Part shown: one piece after another, positions 45,074-55,239 of the stretch
Layout of the letters: the number at the start of each line of letters is the position of its first letter
Position numbering within the stretch: position 1 is the first letter of the stretch
Assembly (NCBI RefSeq): GCF_009697225.1
Contig: NZ_WIND01000022.1
Span: 1-60,211, forward strand
Origin: Halovulum marinum
Lineage (GTDB): Bacteria; Pseudomonadota; Alphaproteobacteria; Rhodobacterales; Rhodobacteraceae
Length of the DNA: 60,211 bases
Reading direction: 5' to 3'
Notes under the pieces: model-generated
Told to the model about the DNA's origin: nothing
The model's database searches: none
Seen by the model: the letters and a program-made list of their open reading frames with translations, nothing else
Position numbers and translations under genes: made by a program

Positions 45074-45196
45074 GTGATCGATCCTTCTTTATGCTTTGTC
45101 CGGCGGCCCTGCGTGCGGGTCCGCTCTCCTTGGGGCGGGAGTGCCCTTGGTGATTGCCGTCGATGTCAGGGCGGACCGGCGGCCCGCCCCGGCAGA

Positions 45197-46213
45197 TCAG
45201 AACTGGTCCTCGAACTTCTTGGCCAGTTCCTCGATGTTCTCGGGCGGCCAGTCGACGATGTCCATGCCCAGGTGCAGGCCCATGCCGGTCAGCACCTCCT
45301 TGATCTCGTTCAGCGACTTGCGGCCGAAGTTCGGGGTGCGCAGCATCTCGGCCTCGGTCTTCTGGATCAGGTCGCCGATGTAGACGATGTTGTCGTTCTT
45401 CAGGCAGTTCGCCGACCGGACCGACAGTTCCAGCTCGTCCACCTTCTTCAGCAGAAGCGGGTTGAACTCCAGATCCTCGTCGTCTTCCTGGCGGGTGCCG
45501 GCCTCGGGCTCGTCGAAGTTGACGAACACGCCCAGCTGGTCCTGCAGGATGCGGGCGGCGTAGGCGATCGCGTCCTCGGGGCCGACCGAGCCGTCGGTCT
45601 CGACGTTCAGCGTCAGCTTGTCGTAGTCCAGCACCTGGCCCTCGCGGGTCGGCTCGACCTTGTAGCTGACCTTCTTGACCGGCGAGAACAGCGCGTCGAC
45701 CGAGATCAGGCCGATCGGCGCGTCCTCGGGGCGGTTCTTGTCGGCGGCGACATAGCCCTTGCCCTGCTCGACCGTCAGCTCCATGTACAGGCTCGCGCCC
45801 TCGTCCAGGTGGCAGATGACATGGTCGCGGTTCAGGATCTCGATGCCGGCGGTCTCGGCGATGTCGCCGGCAACGACCAGGCCGGGGCCCTGCTTGTTGA
45901 TCGAGACGCGCTTCGGCCCCTCGACCTCCATCTTCAGGCTGACGCCCTTGAGGTTCAGGACGATATCGGTCACATCCTCGCGGACGCCGTCGACGCTGGA
46001 AAACTCGTGCAGCACGTTGTCGATCTGCACGCTGGTGATCGCCGCGCCCTGCAGCGAGGACAGCAGCACGCGGCGCAGCGCATTGCCCAGCGTCAGGCCG
46101 AAGCCCCGCTCAAGCGGTTCGGCGACGGCGGTGGCCTGGCGCATCGCGTCGGCGCCGGGCCTGATGTCCAGCCCCGTGGGCCGAATGAGTTCTTGCCAGT
46201 TCTTGTGGATCAT
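45197..46213 (-). CDS. rpoA: RNA polymerase alpha subunit
   Basis: 338 residues, the usual alphaproteobacterial length. The N-terminal domain has [21 protein letters not shown] (core [14 protein letters not shown]), which drives alpha dimerisation and core assembly. The C-terminal domain includes [20 protein letters not shown] and [14 protein letters not shown], which contact UP-element DNA and activators. ATG at 46213 (MIHKNWQEL) is chosen over an in-frame TTG 31 codons earlier that lacks homology. A hairpin lies in the gap after rpsK. Confidence 0.97.
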   Translation of the reverse strand: MIHKNWQELIRPTGLDIRPGADAMRQATAVAEPLERGFGLTLGNALRRVLLSSLQGAAITSVQIDNVLHEFSSVDGVREDVTDIVLNLKGVSLKMEVEGPKRVSINKQGPGLVVAGDIAETAGIEILNRDHVICHLDEGASLYMELTVEQGKGYVAADKNRPEDAPIGLISVDALFSPVKKVSYKVEPTREGQVLDYDKLTLNVETDGSVGPEDAIAYAARILQDQLGVFVNFDEPEAGTRQEDDEDLEFNPLLLKKVDELELSVRSANCLKNDNIVYIGDLIQKTEAEMLRTPNFGRKSLNEIKEVLTGMGLHLGMDIVDWPPENIEELAKKFEDQF

Positions 46214-46289
46214 GCGTGGGCCTCCATGCTCGCGGTCCGCTCCGATCCCGGGTGAGCGGTCGCCCTCGAGGGTCTTTTCAAACAGGAAC

Positions 46290-46320
46290 GGCCAGCGGCG
46301 GCGCAATGCCTCCGCTGACC
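46290..46320 (-). promoter_or_regulatory. possible hairpin between rpsK and rpoA
   Basis: GGTCAGCGG and CCGCTGGCC (minus strand, one G-T pair) can form a nine-base stem 18 bases after the rpsK stop, followed by GTTCCTGTTTG. It may be a weak attenuator or processing site; evidence is only the fold. Confidence 0.4.
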
Positions 46321-46337
46321 CCCAGTATCAGGACGGC

Positions 46338-46730
46338 TCAGACGCGCCGGCGCTTCGGCGGGCGGCAGCCGTTGTGGGCGATCGGGGTCACGTCCCGGAT
46401 CGCGGTAATGGTGAACCCGACGGCGGACAGGGCGCGCAGGGCGCTCTCGCGGCCGGAACCCGGACCCTGCACCTCGACCTCGAGGGTGCGCATGCCATGT
46501 TCCTGTGCCTTGCGGCCGGCGTCTTCGGCGGCCATCTGCGCGGCATAGGGGGTGGACTTGCGCGACCCCTTGAAGCCCATCGTGCCGGCGGACGACCACG
46601 CGATGGCGTTGCCCTGCACGTCGGCGATCAGGATCTTGGTGTTGTTGAAGCTTGCGTTAACGTGGGCGACACCGGCCGAGATGTTCTTCTTGACCTTCTT
46701 CTTGCCGCGCAGCTTGGTATCACGTGCCAT
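46338..46730 (-). CDS. rpsK: 30S ribosomal protein S11
   Basis: 130-residue ribosomal protein. [40 protein letters not shown] and the C-terminal [11 protein letters not shown] are textbook S11 (cores [20 protein letters not shown]). It lines the mRNA exit channel of the platform. Eleven bases separate it from rpsM. Confidence 0.98.
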   Translation of the reverse strand: MARDTKLRGKKKVKKNISAGVAHVNASFNNTKILIADVQGNAIAWSSAGTMGFKGSRKSTPYAAQMAAEDAGRKAQEHGMRTLEVEVQGPGSGRESALRALSAVGFTITAIRDVTPIAHNGCRPPKRRRV

Positions 46731-46741
46731 CGACCTGCCCC

Positions 46742-47110
46742 CTATTTCTTCTTGCCGGCGATCGGCTTCGCCGGGCCCTTGCGGGTCCGCGCATTGGTGT
46801 GGGTCCGCTGACCCCGCACCGGCAGGCTGCGACGGTGGCGCAGGCCGCGGTAGCAGCCCAGGTCCATCAGACGCTTGATGTTCATCGAACGCTCGCGGCG
46901 CAGATCGCCCTCGACCATGTAGTTCTGGTCGATGTGCTCGCGCATCTGCAGCACCTCGGCGTCGGACAGTTCGTTGACACGGCGGCTGGTGTCGATGCCC
47001 ACGGCGTCGCAGATGCTGCGGGCGGCGCTTTCGCCGATGCCGTGGATGTAGGTGAGTGCGACGTGCACCCGCTTGTTGGTGGGGATGTTCACCCCGGCGA
47101 TACGGGCCAA
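46742..47110 (-). CDS. rpsM: 30S ribosomal protein S13 (TTG start)
   Basis: 122-residue ribosomal protein of the small-subunit head. [21 protein letters not shown] at the start (core [11 protein letters not shown]), YIHGIG, and [25 protein letters not shown] (core [16 protein letters not shown]) identify S13. No ATG or GTG is positioned at the conserved start; TTG at 47110 is, with GGAG seven bases upstream. The expected length of 122 residues results. A longer reading would add 21 Cys/Trp-rich residues and is rejected. It begins the alpha operon under its own promoter. Confidence 0.95.
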   Translation of the reverse strand: MARIAGVNIPTNKRVHVALTYIHGIGESAARSICDAVGIDTSRRVNELSDAEVLQMREHIDQNYMVEGDLRRERSMNIKRLMDLGCYRGLRHRRSLPVRGQRTHTNARTRKGPAKPIAGKKK

Positions 47111-47243
47111 ATACTTTCTCCGTCTCGTTGCGGTTCCGTAGCCCCAGAACCTTTTTTCACAACAGCAGCCCACCCGCGGATGCCGGTGGGCCGTTGATTT
47201 CTCACGAAAGGGTCATGCGACTCGCTCTGGTGGAGAAGCTGGC

Positions 47244-47271
47244 AAAATATGGATGCACCGGGCCGTGTCAA
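47244..47271 (-). promoter_or_regulatory. sigma-70 promoter of the rpsM-rpsK-rpoA-rplQ operon
   Basis: On the minus strand a perfect TTGACA (47266-47271) is followed after 16 bases by TATTTT (47244-47249). A start near 47237 gives a leader of about 125 bases to rpsM, in which GCCCACC and GGTGGGC (near 47170-47193) can form a hairpin. The alpha operon therefore has its own promoter just after adk. Confidence 0.7.
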
Positions 47272-47302
47272 CCCCTGATCCGCGCGCCGGCTGGAAGCGG
47301 CG

Positions 47303-47959
47303 TCAGCCCCTGCCGTCCAGCGCGCCCTTGACCCGCGCCGCGACCTCGTCGATGTCGCCCAGCCCGTCGATCGAGACCAGCTTGCCGCCGGCATAGTAAT
47401 AGCCGATCAGCGGCGAGGTTTCCTTGTAGTACGCCAGCAGGCGCGTGCGCATCGTCTCGGCGTTGTCGTCGGCGCGGCGCTTGAACTCGGTGCCGCCGCA
47501 CTTGTCGCACACGCCGTCCCTGGCGGGGCGCTTGCTCTGGTCGTGGTAGACCTCGCCGCAGTTGGCGCAGGTGAACCGGCCGGAGACGCGGGCGACCAGT
47601 TCCTCGTCGTCGGCGATCTGCATCTCGACCACGGCGTCCAGCGCCTTGTCCTTCTTCGCCAGCAGTTCGGCCAGCGCGTCGGCCTGCTTCAGCGTCCGCG
47701 GGAAGCCGTCGAAGATGATGCCGTTCGCGCCGACGCCCTGGTCCAGCTGTTCCTCGATCAGGCCGACGACGACCTCGTCGGTGACGAGGCTGCCGCCGTC
47801 CATGATCTCGGCGACCCTGTTGCCCAGGTCGGTGCCCGAGGACCGCGCCGCACGCAGCATGTCGCCGGTGGACAGCTGCACCATGCCGCGTTCCGCGACC
47901 AGCCGGTGCGCCTGCGTTCCCTTTCCCGCCCCCGGAGGGCCAAGCAGAATGATGTTCAT
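47303..47959 (-). CDS. adk: adenylate kinase
   Basis: 218-residue phosphotransferase that balances AMP, ADP and ATP. The P-loop is [10 protein letters not shown], the AMP-binding segment [10 protein letters not shown], and [18 protein letters not shown] follows (core DGFPRT). The lid holds two cysteine pairs, CANC and CDKC, so it is the long, zinc-binding type. The ATG overlaps the secY stop (ATGA), the usual secY-adk coupling. Confidence 0.97.
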   Translation of the reverse strand: MNIILLGPPGAGKGTQAHRLVAERGMVQLSTGDMLRAARSSGTDLGNRVAEIMDGGSLVTDEVVVGLIEEQLDQGVGANGIIFDGFPRTLKQADALAELLAKKDKALDAVVEMQIADDEELVARVSGRFTCANCGEVYHDQSKRPARDGVCDKCGGTEFKRRADDNAETMRTRLLAYYKETSPLIGYYYAGGKLVSIDGLGDIDEVAARVKGALDGRG

Positions 47960-49305
47960 TTCCGCGCCTTCGTCTTTTTCCGTCCCTTGCTCCGCAGCCG
48001 CGACTTCTCGATCAGCCCCTCGTACTGGTGCGCGAGCATGTGGCTCTGCACCTGGGTGATCGTGTCCATGGTCACCGACACCACGATCAGCAGCGAGGTG
48101 CCGCCGAAGTAGAACGGAATGGCCAGCTGCGAGATCAGAAGCTCGGGCAGCAGCGCCACGGCGGCCAGATAGGCCGAACCGACGACCAGGATGCGGCTGA
48201 CGACATAGTCGAGGTAGTCCACCGTCCGCTGGCCCGGCCGGATGCCGGGAACGAAACCGCCCTGCTTTTTCAGGTTGTCGGCCACGTCCTCGGATTTGAA
48301 CGACACGTTGGCGGTGTAGAAATAGGCGAAGAACACGATCAGCGCGACGAACACCAGGTAGTACAGCGGCTGGCCGCGGCCCAGATAGGCCTGGACGTAG
48401 CTCAGCGGCCCGGTGCCGGGGGTCGAGAAGGTCGCGACCGTGGTCGGCAGCAGCAGCAGCGACGAGGCGAAGATCATCGGGATCACGCCGGCCGGGTTCA
48501 GCTTGATCGGCAGGTTCGAGGATTCGCCGCCGTACATCTTCTGCCCGACCTGGCGGCGCGGGTACTGGATGTGGATCTTGCGCAGCGCGCGCTCGACGAA
48601 GACGATGAAGGTGATCACGCCCACCGCCATCACCAGCACGCCGACGATCACCGCCGGGCTCAGCTGCCCCGAGCGGCCGCTGGCGAAGAACTGCGCCAGC
48701 GCGGCGGGAAGCTCGGCGATGATGCCGACGAAGATGATCAGCGAGACGCCGTTGCCGATGCCGCGCTGGGTGATCTGCTCGCCCAGCCACAGCAGGAACA
48801 TGGTGCCGCCGACCAGGGTGATCACGGTCGAAGCGCGGAAGTACCAGCCCGGGTCCAGCGCAAGGCCCTGGCTCTCGAGTCCGACGGCGATGCCGTAGGC
48901 CTGGAACGTGGCCAGCAGCACGGTGCCGTAGCGGGTGTACTGGTTCAGCTTCTTGCGGCCCTGCTCGCCCTCTTTCTTCAGCTGCTCCAGCTGCGGGACC
49001 ATCGCCGCCATCAGCTGCACGATGATCGAGGCCGAGATGTAGGGCATGATCCCCAGCGCGAAGATCGCCATCCGGCTGATCGCGCCGCCGGTGAACATGT
49101 TCAGCATGCCGCCGATGCCCTGGCTGGCCTGGTCGAAGAAGCGGCTCAGCTCGATGGTGTCGATGCCGGGCACCGGGATGAAGGTGCCGACGCGATAGAC
49201 GATCAGCAGGCCGAGGGCGAAGAGAATCCGCTGCTGAAGTTCCTTGGCCTTGCCGAACGCGCCCCAGTTGAGGTTGGCGGCCATCTGCTCCGCGGCTGAT
49301 GCCAT
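47956..49305 (-). CDS. secY: preprotein translocase subunit SecY
   Basis: 449-residue channel subunit of the SecYEG translocon, with ten membrane segments. Signatures include [14 protein letters not shown] near the first span, [15 protein letters not shown] and [32 protein letters not shown] in the cytosolic loop region (core [12 protein letters not shown]), then a basic tail [21 protein letters not shown] precedes the ATG at 49305. A strong hairpin stands directly upstream of this ribosome site. It is coupled to adk downstream. Confidence 0.97.
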   Translation of the reverse strand: MASAAEQMAANLNWGAFGKAKELQQRILFALGLLIVYRVGTFIPVPGIDTIELSRFFDQASQGIGGMLNMFTGGAISRMAIFALGIMPYISASIIVQLMAAMVPQLEQLKKEGEQGRKKLNQYTRYGTVLLATFQAYGIAVGLESQGLALDPGWYFRASTVITLVGGTMFLLWLGEQITQRGIGNGVSLIIFVGIIAELPAALAQFFASGRSGQLSPAVIVGVLVMAVGVITFIVFVERALRKIHIQYPRRQVGQKMYGGESSNLPIKLNPAGVIPMIFASSLLLLPTTVATFSTPGTGPLSYVQAYLGRGQPLYYLVFVALIVFFAYFYTANVSFKSEDVADNLKKQGGFVPGIRPGQRTVDYLDYVVSRILVVGSAYLAAVALLPELLISQLAIPFYFGGTSLLIVVSVTMDTITQVQSHMLAHQYEGLIEKSRLRSKGRKKTKARK

Positions 49306-49319
49306 GTGGCGTCTCTCCC

Positions 49320-49357
49320 AAAACTGCGCCGCGGAACGCGGAGGCGTTCAGCGGCGC
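49320..49357 (-). promoter_or_regulatory. terminator-like hairpin immediately before secY
   Basis: GCGCCGC and GCGGCGC (49326-49332, 49351-49357) pair, then one mismatch, then GAACGC/GCGTTC and a four-base loop. On the minus strand it is followed by AGTTTT and then the secY GGGAG site. Stem stability and the short T-run suggest attenuation or translational control of secY-adk. Confidence 0.6.
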
Positions 49358-49380
49358 GAACTGTCTCGATGGATGTAAGC

Positions 49381-49399
49381 TGTGGGCGCGAAGCCCACA
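49381..49399 (-). promoter_or_regulatory. hairpin just after rplO
   Basis: A seven-base stem TGTGGGC/GCCCACA with loop TTCGC lies five bases after the rplO stop. There is no T-run. It may be a 3' stabiliser or processing site between the ribosomal genes and secY. Confidence 0.5.
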
Positions 49400-49404
49400 A
49401 CCTC

Positions 49405-49884
49405 TTATTCCGCCGCAGCCTCGGCCGGAGCCTGGACCGTGACCGAACCGCCGGCCTTTTCGACCGCCTCGACGGCCGCCTTCGACGCGCCGGTGACGGT
49501 CAGGTTCAGCTTGGCGGTCAGCTCGCCCTTGGCCAGCAGCCGCACGCCGTCCCGCTTGCGGCGCACCAGGCCGCTCGCGACCAGCGCGTCCTCGTCGACC
49601 GCCGCGCCAGCCTCGATCTTGCCGGCGTCGACGAACTTCTGCAGCACGCCCAGGTTGATCACCGCGAACCGCTTGGCGTTCGGCCTGTTGAAGCCGCGCT
49701 TCGGCAGGCGCTGGTACAGCGGCATCTGGCCGCCCTCGTAGGCGTTGATCGCCACGCCGGACCGGGACTTCTGCCCCTTGATGCCGCGGCCGGCGGTCTT
49801 GCCCTTGCCCGAGCCGGGGCCGCGGGCGACCCGCTTCTTCGTCCGCGTCGCGCCCGGGTTGTCGCGAAGTTCGTTGAGTTTCAT
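49405..49884 (-). CDS. rplO: 50S ribosomal protein L15
   Basis: 159-residue ribosomal protein. [22 protein letters not shown] and [20 protein letters not shown] are diagnostic (cores [33 protein letters not shown]); [12 protein letters not shown] follows. The C-terminus is Ala/Glu-rich. It is an assembly protein of the 50S central protuberance region. It is 111 bases downstream of rpmD. Confidence 0.97.
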   Translation of the reverse strand: MKLNELRDNPGATRTKKRVARGPGSGKGKTAGRGIKGQKSRSGVAINAYEGGQMPLYQRLPKRGFNRPNAKRFAVINLGVLQKFVDAGKIEAGAAVDEDALVASGLVRRKRDGVRLLAKGELTAKLNLTVTGASKAAVEAVEKAGGSVTVQAPAEAAAE

Positions 49885-49995
49885 GACGCTTCTCCTGTGG
49901 GCCGGACGCGCGCCCCCGGCGTCATCGGGGCGCGGCCACGGCATGCGGCGGGCGCTGCCGCCCGCCATTCCTGTCGCGCAGGCGGGAAACCCGCC

Positions 49996-50181
49996 TTACG
50001 ATTTCTCTTCGACGATCTGCACCAGGTGCGGGATCTTGGCGACCATGCCGCGGATCGCGGGGGTGTCTTCCAGTTCCCGGGTCTTGTGCATCTTGTTCAG
50101 CCCCAGGCCGATCAGCGTTTCGCGCTGGACCTTCGGGCGGCGGATGGGCGAGCCCACCTGCTTGACGACGATGGTAGCCAT
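49996..50181 (-). CDS. rpmD: 50S ribosomal protein L30
   Basis: 61-residue ribosomal protein. [28 protein letters not shown] is typical (core [18 protein letters not shown]), ending with [10 protein letters not shown]. It begins two bases after the rpsE stop. Confidence 0.96.
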   Translation of the reverse strand: MATIVVKQVGSPIRRPKVQRETLIGLGLNKMHKTRELEDTPAIRGMVAKIPHLVQIVEEKS

Positions 50182-50183
50182 GC

Positions 50184-50762
50184 TCAGGCCTCCGCGGTTT
50201 CGGCCGGCGCGTCGGCGGCGGGCGCCGCGTCGGTCTTGGGCAGGATGTCGGCCACCTTCTTGCCGCGACGCGACGCGACCATCCGGGGGCTGGATTCCAG
50301 CTTCAGACCGTCCAGCGTGGCACGGATCATGTTGTAGGGGTTCTGGGTGCCGGTCGACTTGGCGACCACGTCCTGAACGCCCAGCATCTCGAACACGGCG
50401 CGCATCGGGCCACCGGCGATGATGCCGGTACCGGCGGGCGCCGAGCGCATCACCACCTTGCCGGCGCCGTGACGGCCCTGCATGTCGTGGTGCAGCGTGC
50501 GACCCTCGCGCAGCGGCACGCGGATCATGCCGCGCTTGGCTGCCTCGGTCGCCTTGCGGATCGCCTCGGGGACCTCCTTGGCCTTGCCCTTGCCGAAGCC
50601 CACGCGGCCCTTCTGGTCGCCGACCACCACCAGCGCCGCAAACCCGAAGCGCTTGCCGCCCTTCACGGTTTTCGACACCCGGTTGATCGCCACCAGCCGG
50701 TCCTGGAACTCGGGGTTCTCGTCGCGGTCGCGACGGTCGCGGCGGTTAACGTCTCTTGCCAT
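50184..50762 (-). CDS. rpsE: 30S ribosomal protein S5
   Basis: 192-residue ribosomal protein important for decoding accuracy and mRNA entry. [26 protein letters not shown] (core [19 protein letters not shown]) and [20 protein letters not shown] are hallmark sequences. The C-terminus carries an extra Ala/Asp/Glu-rich tail. It lies 12 bases after rplR. Confidence 0.98.
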   Translation of the reverse strand: MARDVNRRDRRDRDENPEFQDRLVAINRVSKTVKGGKRFGFAALVVVGDQKGRVGFGKGKAKEVPEAIRKATEAAKRGMIRVPLREGRTLHHDMQGRHGAGKVVMRSAPAGTGIIAGGPMRAVFEMLGVQDVVAKSTGTQNPYNMIRATLDGLKLESSPRMVASRRGKKVADILPKTDAAPAADAPAETAEA

Positions 50763-50774
50763 CTCGTCGCTCCC

Positions 50775-51134
50775 TTAAAACTTAAGTCCGCCTTCGCGGG
50801 CAGCATCCGCGAGGGCCTTGACCTTGCCGTGGAACAGGAAGCCGCCGCGGTCGAAGAACACCGCCTCGACCCCCGCCTGCTTCGCACGCTCCGCGATCGC
50901 GGCGCCGACCTTGGCGGCCGCCTCGACGTTGTTCCTGCCCACGACGCCCAGATCCTTCTCGAGGGTCGACGCCGCGGCCAGGGTCCGGCCCTGGACGTCG
51001 TCGATCACCTGGACCGAGATGTTCTTGGACGAGCGGTGAACGCTCAACCGCGGACGGCCATCGGCCAGTTTCCGCAGCTTGCTCCGGACGCGCATGCGGC
51101 GCTTGCGGAACAGATCTCGTTTGCTGTTTGCCAT
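50775..51134 (-). CDS. rplR: 50S ribosomal protein L18
   Basis: 119-residue 5S rRNA-binding protein. [20 protein letters not shown], and C-terminal [26 protein letters not shown] (core [16 protein letters not shown]) identify it. It lies 12 bases after rplF. Confidence 0.97.
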   Translation of the reverse strand: MANSKRDLFRKRRMRVRSKLRKLADGRPRLSVHRSSKNISVQVIDDVQGRTLAAASTLEKDLGVVGRNNVEAAAKVGAAIAERAKQAGVEAVFFDRGGFLFHGKVKALADAAREGGLKF

Positions 51135-51146
51135 TGCCTTGCGCCC

Positions 51147-51680
51147 TTACTTCTTCTTGCCTTCCTTGCGGAAGATGAACTCGTCCTTGTAGCGGATGCC
51201 CTTGCCCTTGTAGGGCTCGGGCGCGCGCCAGGCACGAATGTTCGCCGCAACCTGTCCGACGACCTGCTGGTCGATGCCCTCGATCACCACTTCCGTGGGC
51301 TTGGGGGCCTGGATGGTCACGTCCTCCGGGATCTCGAAGTCGACGTCGTGGCTGTAGCCGAGGCTCAGCTTCAGGACCTTGCCCTGGACCGCGGCGCGGT
51401 AGCCGACGCCGGTGATCTCCAGCTCCTTCTTGAAGCCGTCGGTCACGCCCTGGACGCAGTTCGCGACCTGGGTGCGGCTCATGCCCCACTGCTGCCGGGC
51501 GCGCTTCGACGAGCCGCGCGGCGTGACGGTGACGGCGTTGTCCTCGACCGCCAGGGTGACGTCGTCGGTCGCGGTGAAGCTGCGGACGCCTTTCGGGCCC
51601 TTCACTTCCACCGACTGACCCGACACCGTCGCGCTGACGCCGCTGGGCAGGGGAACGGGCTTCTTGCCGATACGGGACAT
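51147..51680 (-). CDS. rplF: 50S ribosomal protein L6
   Basis: 177-residue ribosomal protein. [15 protein letters not shown] opens it, and [16 protein letters not shown] with a final GKKK closes it. It has two related folds and binds near the sarcin-ricin loop. ATG at 51680 is at the conserved start; 14 codons upstream in frame are not homologous. Confidence 0.97.
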   Translation of the reverse strand: MSRIGKKPVPLPSGVSATVSGQSVEVKGPKGVRSFTATDDVTLAVEDNAVTVTPRGSSKRARQQWGMSRTQVANCVQGVTDGFKKELEITGVGYRAAVQGKVLKLSLGYSHDVDFEIPEDVTIQAPKPTEVVIEGIDQQVVGQVAANIRAWRAPEPYKGKGIRYKDEFIFRKEGKKK

Positions 51681-51690
51681 CGAACCCTCC

Positions 51691-52089
51691 TCAGAATACC
51701 GTGCAGAGCACTTCGCCACCAACGTTGGTAGCGCGCGCCTGCGCGTCGGACATGACCCCGCGCGGGGTCGAGACGATGGCCACGCCCAGGCCCTGACGGA
51801 CCTGCGGCAGCTCCCGGACGCCGGTGTAGACGCGGCGGCCCGGGGTGGACACGCGCTTCAGCTCGCGGATCACCGGCTCGCCGTCGTAGTACTTCAGGCT
51901 GATCTCCAGCTCGGGATGGCCGGCCTTGCTCTCGACCTTCTCGTAGCCGCGGATGTAGCCTTCGGCCTGCAGCACGTCGAGAACCCACGCCCGGACCTTC
52001 GAGGCCGGGGTGCGGACGGTGGACTTGTGGCGCATCTGCGCGTTGCGGATGCGGGTGAGCATATCGCCCAGAGGATCATTCATCGACAT
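51691..52089 (-). CDS. rpsH: 30S ribosomal protein S8
   Basis: 132-residue rRNA-binding protein. [22 protein letters not shown] at the start and [25 protein letters not shown] at the end are diagnostic (cores [23 protein letters not shown]). In E. coli S8 represses the spc operon by binding an rplE leader structure. ATG at 52089 has GGGGGA upstream. Confidence 0.97.
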   Translation of the reverse strand: MSMNDPLGDMLTRIRNAQMRHKSTVRTPASKVRAWVLDVLQAEGYIRGYEKVESKAGHPELEISLKYYDGEPVIRELKRVSTPGRRVYTGVRELPQVRQGLGVAIVSTPRGVMSDAQARATNVGGEVLCTVF

Positions 52090-52101
52090 ATCTGATCCCC
52101 C

Positions 52102-52407
52102 TTACCAGCTGGACTTGACCATGCCGGGGATTTCCCCCCGGCTCGCCAGATCGCGCAGCGCGATACGGCTCATCCTGAGCTTCCGGTAGTACGCCCGCGG
52201 GCGGCCCGAGACCAGGCACCGGTTGTTCAGTCGGGTGGGCGAGGAGTTGCGCGGCAGCTCGGCCAGCTTCAGGCGCGCCTTGAAGCGCTCTTCCATCGGC
52301 AGGTCGTCGTTGCGGGCAATTTCCTTGAGCGCCGCGCGCTTGGCGGCGTATTTCGCCACCAGCTTCTCGCGCTTCTTCTGACGCTCGATCATGCTGACTT
52401 TCGCCAT
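52102..52407 (-). CDS. rpsN: 30S ribosomal protein S14
   Basis: 101-residue, zinc-free (C-minus) form of S14. [24 protein letters not shown] (core [14 protein letters not shown]), [23 protein letters not shown] (core [15 protein letters not shown]) and [11 protein letters not shown] are typical. It is 17 bases after rplE. Confidence 0.97.
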   Translation of the reverse strand: MAKVSMIERQKKREKLVAKYAAKRAALKEIARNDDLPMEERFKARLKLAELPRNSSPTRLNNRCLVSGRPRAYYRKLRMSRIALRDLASRGEIPGMVKSSW

Positions 52408-52424
52408 AAACTTCTCTCCTCCGC

Positions 52425-52977
<553 letters not shown>

Positions 52978-52985
<8 letters not shown>

Positions 52986-53292
52986 CGATCACTTCCCCCG
53001 ATTTCTTGGCAAAGCGGACCTTCTTGTCGCCTTCCATGCGGAAGCCGACGCGGGTCGGGCCGCCGTCTTTCGGATCGACCAGCGCCAGGTTCGACAGCTG
53101 GATCGGCATCGGCGTCGGGATCCGTCCGCCCTGGCCGGCCTGCGACTGCTTCTGGTGGCGGATGGCGACGTTGACGCCCTCGACCACGGCCTTGCCGTCC
53201 TTGGGCATCACCCGGACGATGGTGCCCTCGCGGCCCTTGTCCTTGCCGGCGAGCACGACGACCTTGTCGCCTTTGCGGAGTTTCGCGGCCAT
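52978..53292 (-). CDS. rplX: 50S ribosomal protein L24
   Basis: 104-residue early assembly protein with a KOW motif ([20 protein letters not shown]), followed by [13 protein letters not shown]. The ATG at 53292 overlaps the rplN stop by one base; a GTG directly before it is an alternative. Its end overlaps the rplE start by eight bases. Confidence 0.96.
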
Positions 53293-53660
53293 CACAGCAC
53301 CTCCGGAGCGAGCGAGATGATCTTCATGAAGTTCTTCGCGCGCAGCTCGCGGACGACCGGGCCGAAGATGCGGGTGCCGACCGGCTCGCCCGCGTTGTTC
53401 AGGATCACCGCGGCGTTGCGGTCGAAGCGGATCGTGGTGCCGTCTTCACGGCGCACTTCCTTGGCGGTGCGCACGACGACGGCCTTGCGCACGTCGCCCT
53501 TCTTCACGCGGCCGCGCGGGATCGCTTCCTTGACCGAGACCACGATGATGTCGCCGACCGAAGCGTATTTCCGCTTCGAACCGCCGAGGACCTTGATGCA
53601 CTGCACCCGGCGCGCGCCGGAGTTGTCAGCGACATCCAGATTGGTCTGCATCTGGATCAT
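53292..53660 (-). CDS. rplN: 50S ribosomal protein L14
   Basis: 122-residue ribosomal protein. [21 protein letters not shown] (core [20 protein letters not shown]), [15 protein letters not shown] and [25 protein letters not shown] (core [15 protein letters not shown]) are diagnostic. It lies 80 bases after rpsQ, a gap with no strong element beyond a small GGGAA/TTCCC hairpin. Confidence 0.98.
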   Translation of the reverse strand: MIQMQTNLDVADNSGARRVQCIKVLGGSKRKYASVGDIIVVSVKEAIPRGRVKKGDVRKAVVVRTAKEVRREDGTTIRFDRNAAVILNNAGEPVGTRIFGPVVRELRAKNFMKIISLAPEVL

Positions 53661-53740
53661 TGGGTTACTCCCGACCTGTGGAGACCTACGGGAAAATGTT
53701 CCCCTGCCCCACGGTTTCGATTAACCGGACTGTCGTGGCC

Positions 53741-53971
53741 TTACTCGGCGACGACCTCCCAGCGTTTGTTCTTCGAGTGCGGGGCGCACTCGCGGATCCG
53801 GACCACGTCGCCGACCTTGAACTGGTCTGCCTCGTCGTGGGCGCGGTATTTCTTCGACTTCCGGATCGTCTTCTTCAGAACCGGGTGCGTGAATCGACGC
53901 TCGACCGACACGGTGACGGTCTTGATGTTCTTGTCGGACGTGACGGTGCCCTGAAGGATACGCTTGGGCAT
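53741..53971 (-). CDS. rpsQ: 30S ribosomal protein S17
   Basis: 76-residue ribosomal protein. [21 protein letters not shown] (core [16 protein letters not shown]), [22 protein letters not shown] (core [19 protein letters not shown]) are typical. Its start directly adjoins the rpmC stop. Confidence 0.97.
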   Translation of the reverse strand: MPKRILQGTVTSDKNIKTVTVSVERRFTHPVLKKTIRKSKKYRAHDEADQFKVGDVVRIRECAPHSKNKRWEVVAE

Positions 53972-54178
53972 TTACGCCTCCGAAGCGGCCTGCGCCGCCA
54001 TTTCGTTGAGGATGGTCGTCACGCGGGCGGCGTCGCGGCGGACGACGCGCATGCGGGCGGTGTTTTCCAGCTGGCCGGTCGCGGCCTGGAAGCGGAGGTT
54101 GAACGCCTCCTTCTTCAGGCTCTCGAGCTGGGTACGGAGCTCGTCCGGCGTCTTGTCGCGCAGATCTGCGGCTTTCAT
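53972..54178 (-). CDS. rpmC: 50S ribosomal protein L29
   Basis: 68-residue helical ribosomal protein near the exit tunnel. [31 protein letters not shown] (core [20 protein letters not shown]) identifies it, and a C-terminal [19 protein letters not shown] follows. ATG at 54178 has AAGG eight bases upstream. Normally rpmC follows rplP directly; here about 1.06 kb with a terminator-like hairpin and another gene intervene. Confidence 0.96.
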   Translation of the reverse strand: MKAADLRDKTPDELRTQLESLKKEAFNLRFQAATGQLENTARMRVVRRDAARVTTILNEMAAQAASEA

Positions 54179-54310
54179 AGCCAATACCTTTTTCAACATC
54201 ACCGGTAGGCCCCTTGCGGGTCACCCTGATTCCGGTGGAGTTCTGGATGAGCGGTCGCTCTACGCAATGCGGGCCCGAAACGCAAGGCCTTTCCGACACA
54301 AGGCAAGCAT
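54179..54310 (-). promoter_or_regulatory. leader region before rpmC, candidate promoter for the spc genes
   Basis: These 132 bases separate the inserted cyclase gene from rpmC. Because a terminator-like hairpin follows rplP, transcription of rpmC onward may need a promoter here or read-through. TTGCGT, 17 bases, then TAGAGC is the best hexamer pair on the minus strand, and it is poor. Confidence 0.3.
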
Positions 54311-55102
54311 CTACGCCAACGCGATGATCCGGCTCGGTCCGCCGGTCGCTCCGACCACGGTTGGCGCCCCCACGATGATGGTGGCGCCGGCGGCTGGAAC
54401 GTCTGTCAGGTTCGCCAAACCTTCAGCCCCCCAGCGCCCCGAGGGCAGCCATCTGCGGTGCGTCGGGAACTCCGTCGAGATCCCGTGATCTAGCGACAGG
54501 GTGTCTACGCCCAAACCGGCCACCTGCCGGTCCTCGATCAACATCTGCGCGGCGTCCGGGTGAACACCGGGAAAGTGCATCCGGCCCTGGTCGTCCACGT
54601 TCCGATACCCAGCGCCAGTTGCCCGGCTGTCCCAGCCCGAAAGCATTCCGACACAGCAGCCTGGAGGAAGCTGGCCGTGTTCGGCCTCCCACACCTGAAT
54701 ATCCTCTACCGATAGTTCGGCATCCGGATCCGAGGCGGCGCGGCTACGGATATCCACTACCGCAAGCGGCAGCACCAGTGAGACGACCGGGATTGCATCG
54801 GACGTCCATCCATCGCGTGAGAAATGTATGGGCGCATCGATATGCGTCCCGAGATGTTCGTGAAGCTTCCAGCGTTTGAAGTTTATCCCGTGAACCTCGA
54901 AGGTCATCACGTCCTCGATCTCCAACCAGATCTCCCCGTTGGCACTCGGGAAATCGGTGGGCAAAGGGTGCGTCAGATCGATCACCCTTGAAAACGAGCG
55001 CGAACCGGCCTGCCGAGGCAGCGGCACTCCGCTACCGCCAGACAGCCGGTCGGATGGTCCAAGAGTGGCAGCGACCTGGCGGATGAGATCAGGCGAACAC
55101 AT
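54311..55102 (-). CDS. metal-dependent cyclase/hydrolase family protein (kynurenine-formamidase-like)
   Basis: 263-residue member of the cyclase family (PF04199 type). The metal site HLGTHIDAPIHF is the family hallmark (HxGTHxD), preceded by RVIDLTHPL; LGVDTLSLDHG near the C-terminus carries another conserved part. Relatives include KynB, isatin hydrolase and polyketide cyclase-like enzymes; the substrate cannot be told. The ATG at 55102 (MCSPDLIRQ) has an excellent GGGGAGG six bases upstream, so an earlier in-frame ATG is rejected. It lies inside the ribosomal cluster, between rplP and rpmC, in the same orientation. Its composition is visibly less GC-rich with different codon choice, so it looks acquired. 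Confidence 0.85.
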   Translation of the reverse strand: MCSPDLIRQVAATLGPSDRLSGGSGVPLPRQAGSRSFSRVIDLTHPLPTDFPSANGEIWLEIEDVMTFEVHGINFKRWKLHEHLGTHIDAPIHFSRDGWTSDAIPVVSLVLPLAVVDIRSRAASDPDAELSVEDIQVWEAEHGQLPPGCCVGMLSGWDSRATGAGYRNVDDQGRMHFPGVHPDAAQMLIEDRQVAGLGVDTLSLDHGISTEFPTHRRWLPSGRWGAEGLANLTDVPAAGATIIVGAPTVVGATGGPSRIIALA

Positions 55103-55185
55103 GGCGGCCTCCCCAGACGCGAAGGTTCGATATCCCATGCTAACACATGACGTCGGGCAGCCCGTAGTACCGGCCTACAAAGGCA

Positions 55186-55218
55186 AAGGCCCCCGCCGGT
55201 GCTACCGGCGGGGGCCTT
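55186..55218 (-). terminator. terminator-like hairpin after rplP
   Basis: A perfect 15-base-pair stem (55186-55200 with 55204-55218) and three-base loop begins 22 bases after the rplP stop. On the minus strand TTTGCCTTTG follows. The hairpin is very strong, the T-tract interrupted. It would end or attenuate the S10 operon transcript before the inserted gene. Confidence 0.75.
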
Positions 55219-55225
55219 GAATCTT

Positions 55226-55239
55226 ACCGTCTAGACGGT
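55226..55239. repeat. 14-base perfect palindrome beside the rplP stop
   Basis: ACCGTCTAGACGGT reads the same on both strands and lies between the terminator-like hairpin and the rplP stop codon. It could be a protein-binding site, a small extra stem or a scar of insertion; sequence alone does not decide. Confidence 0.5.
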
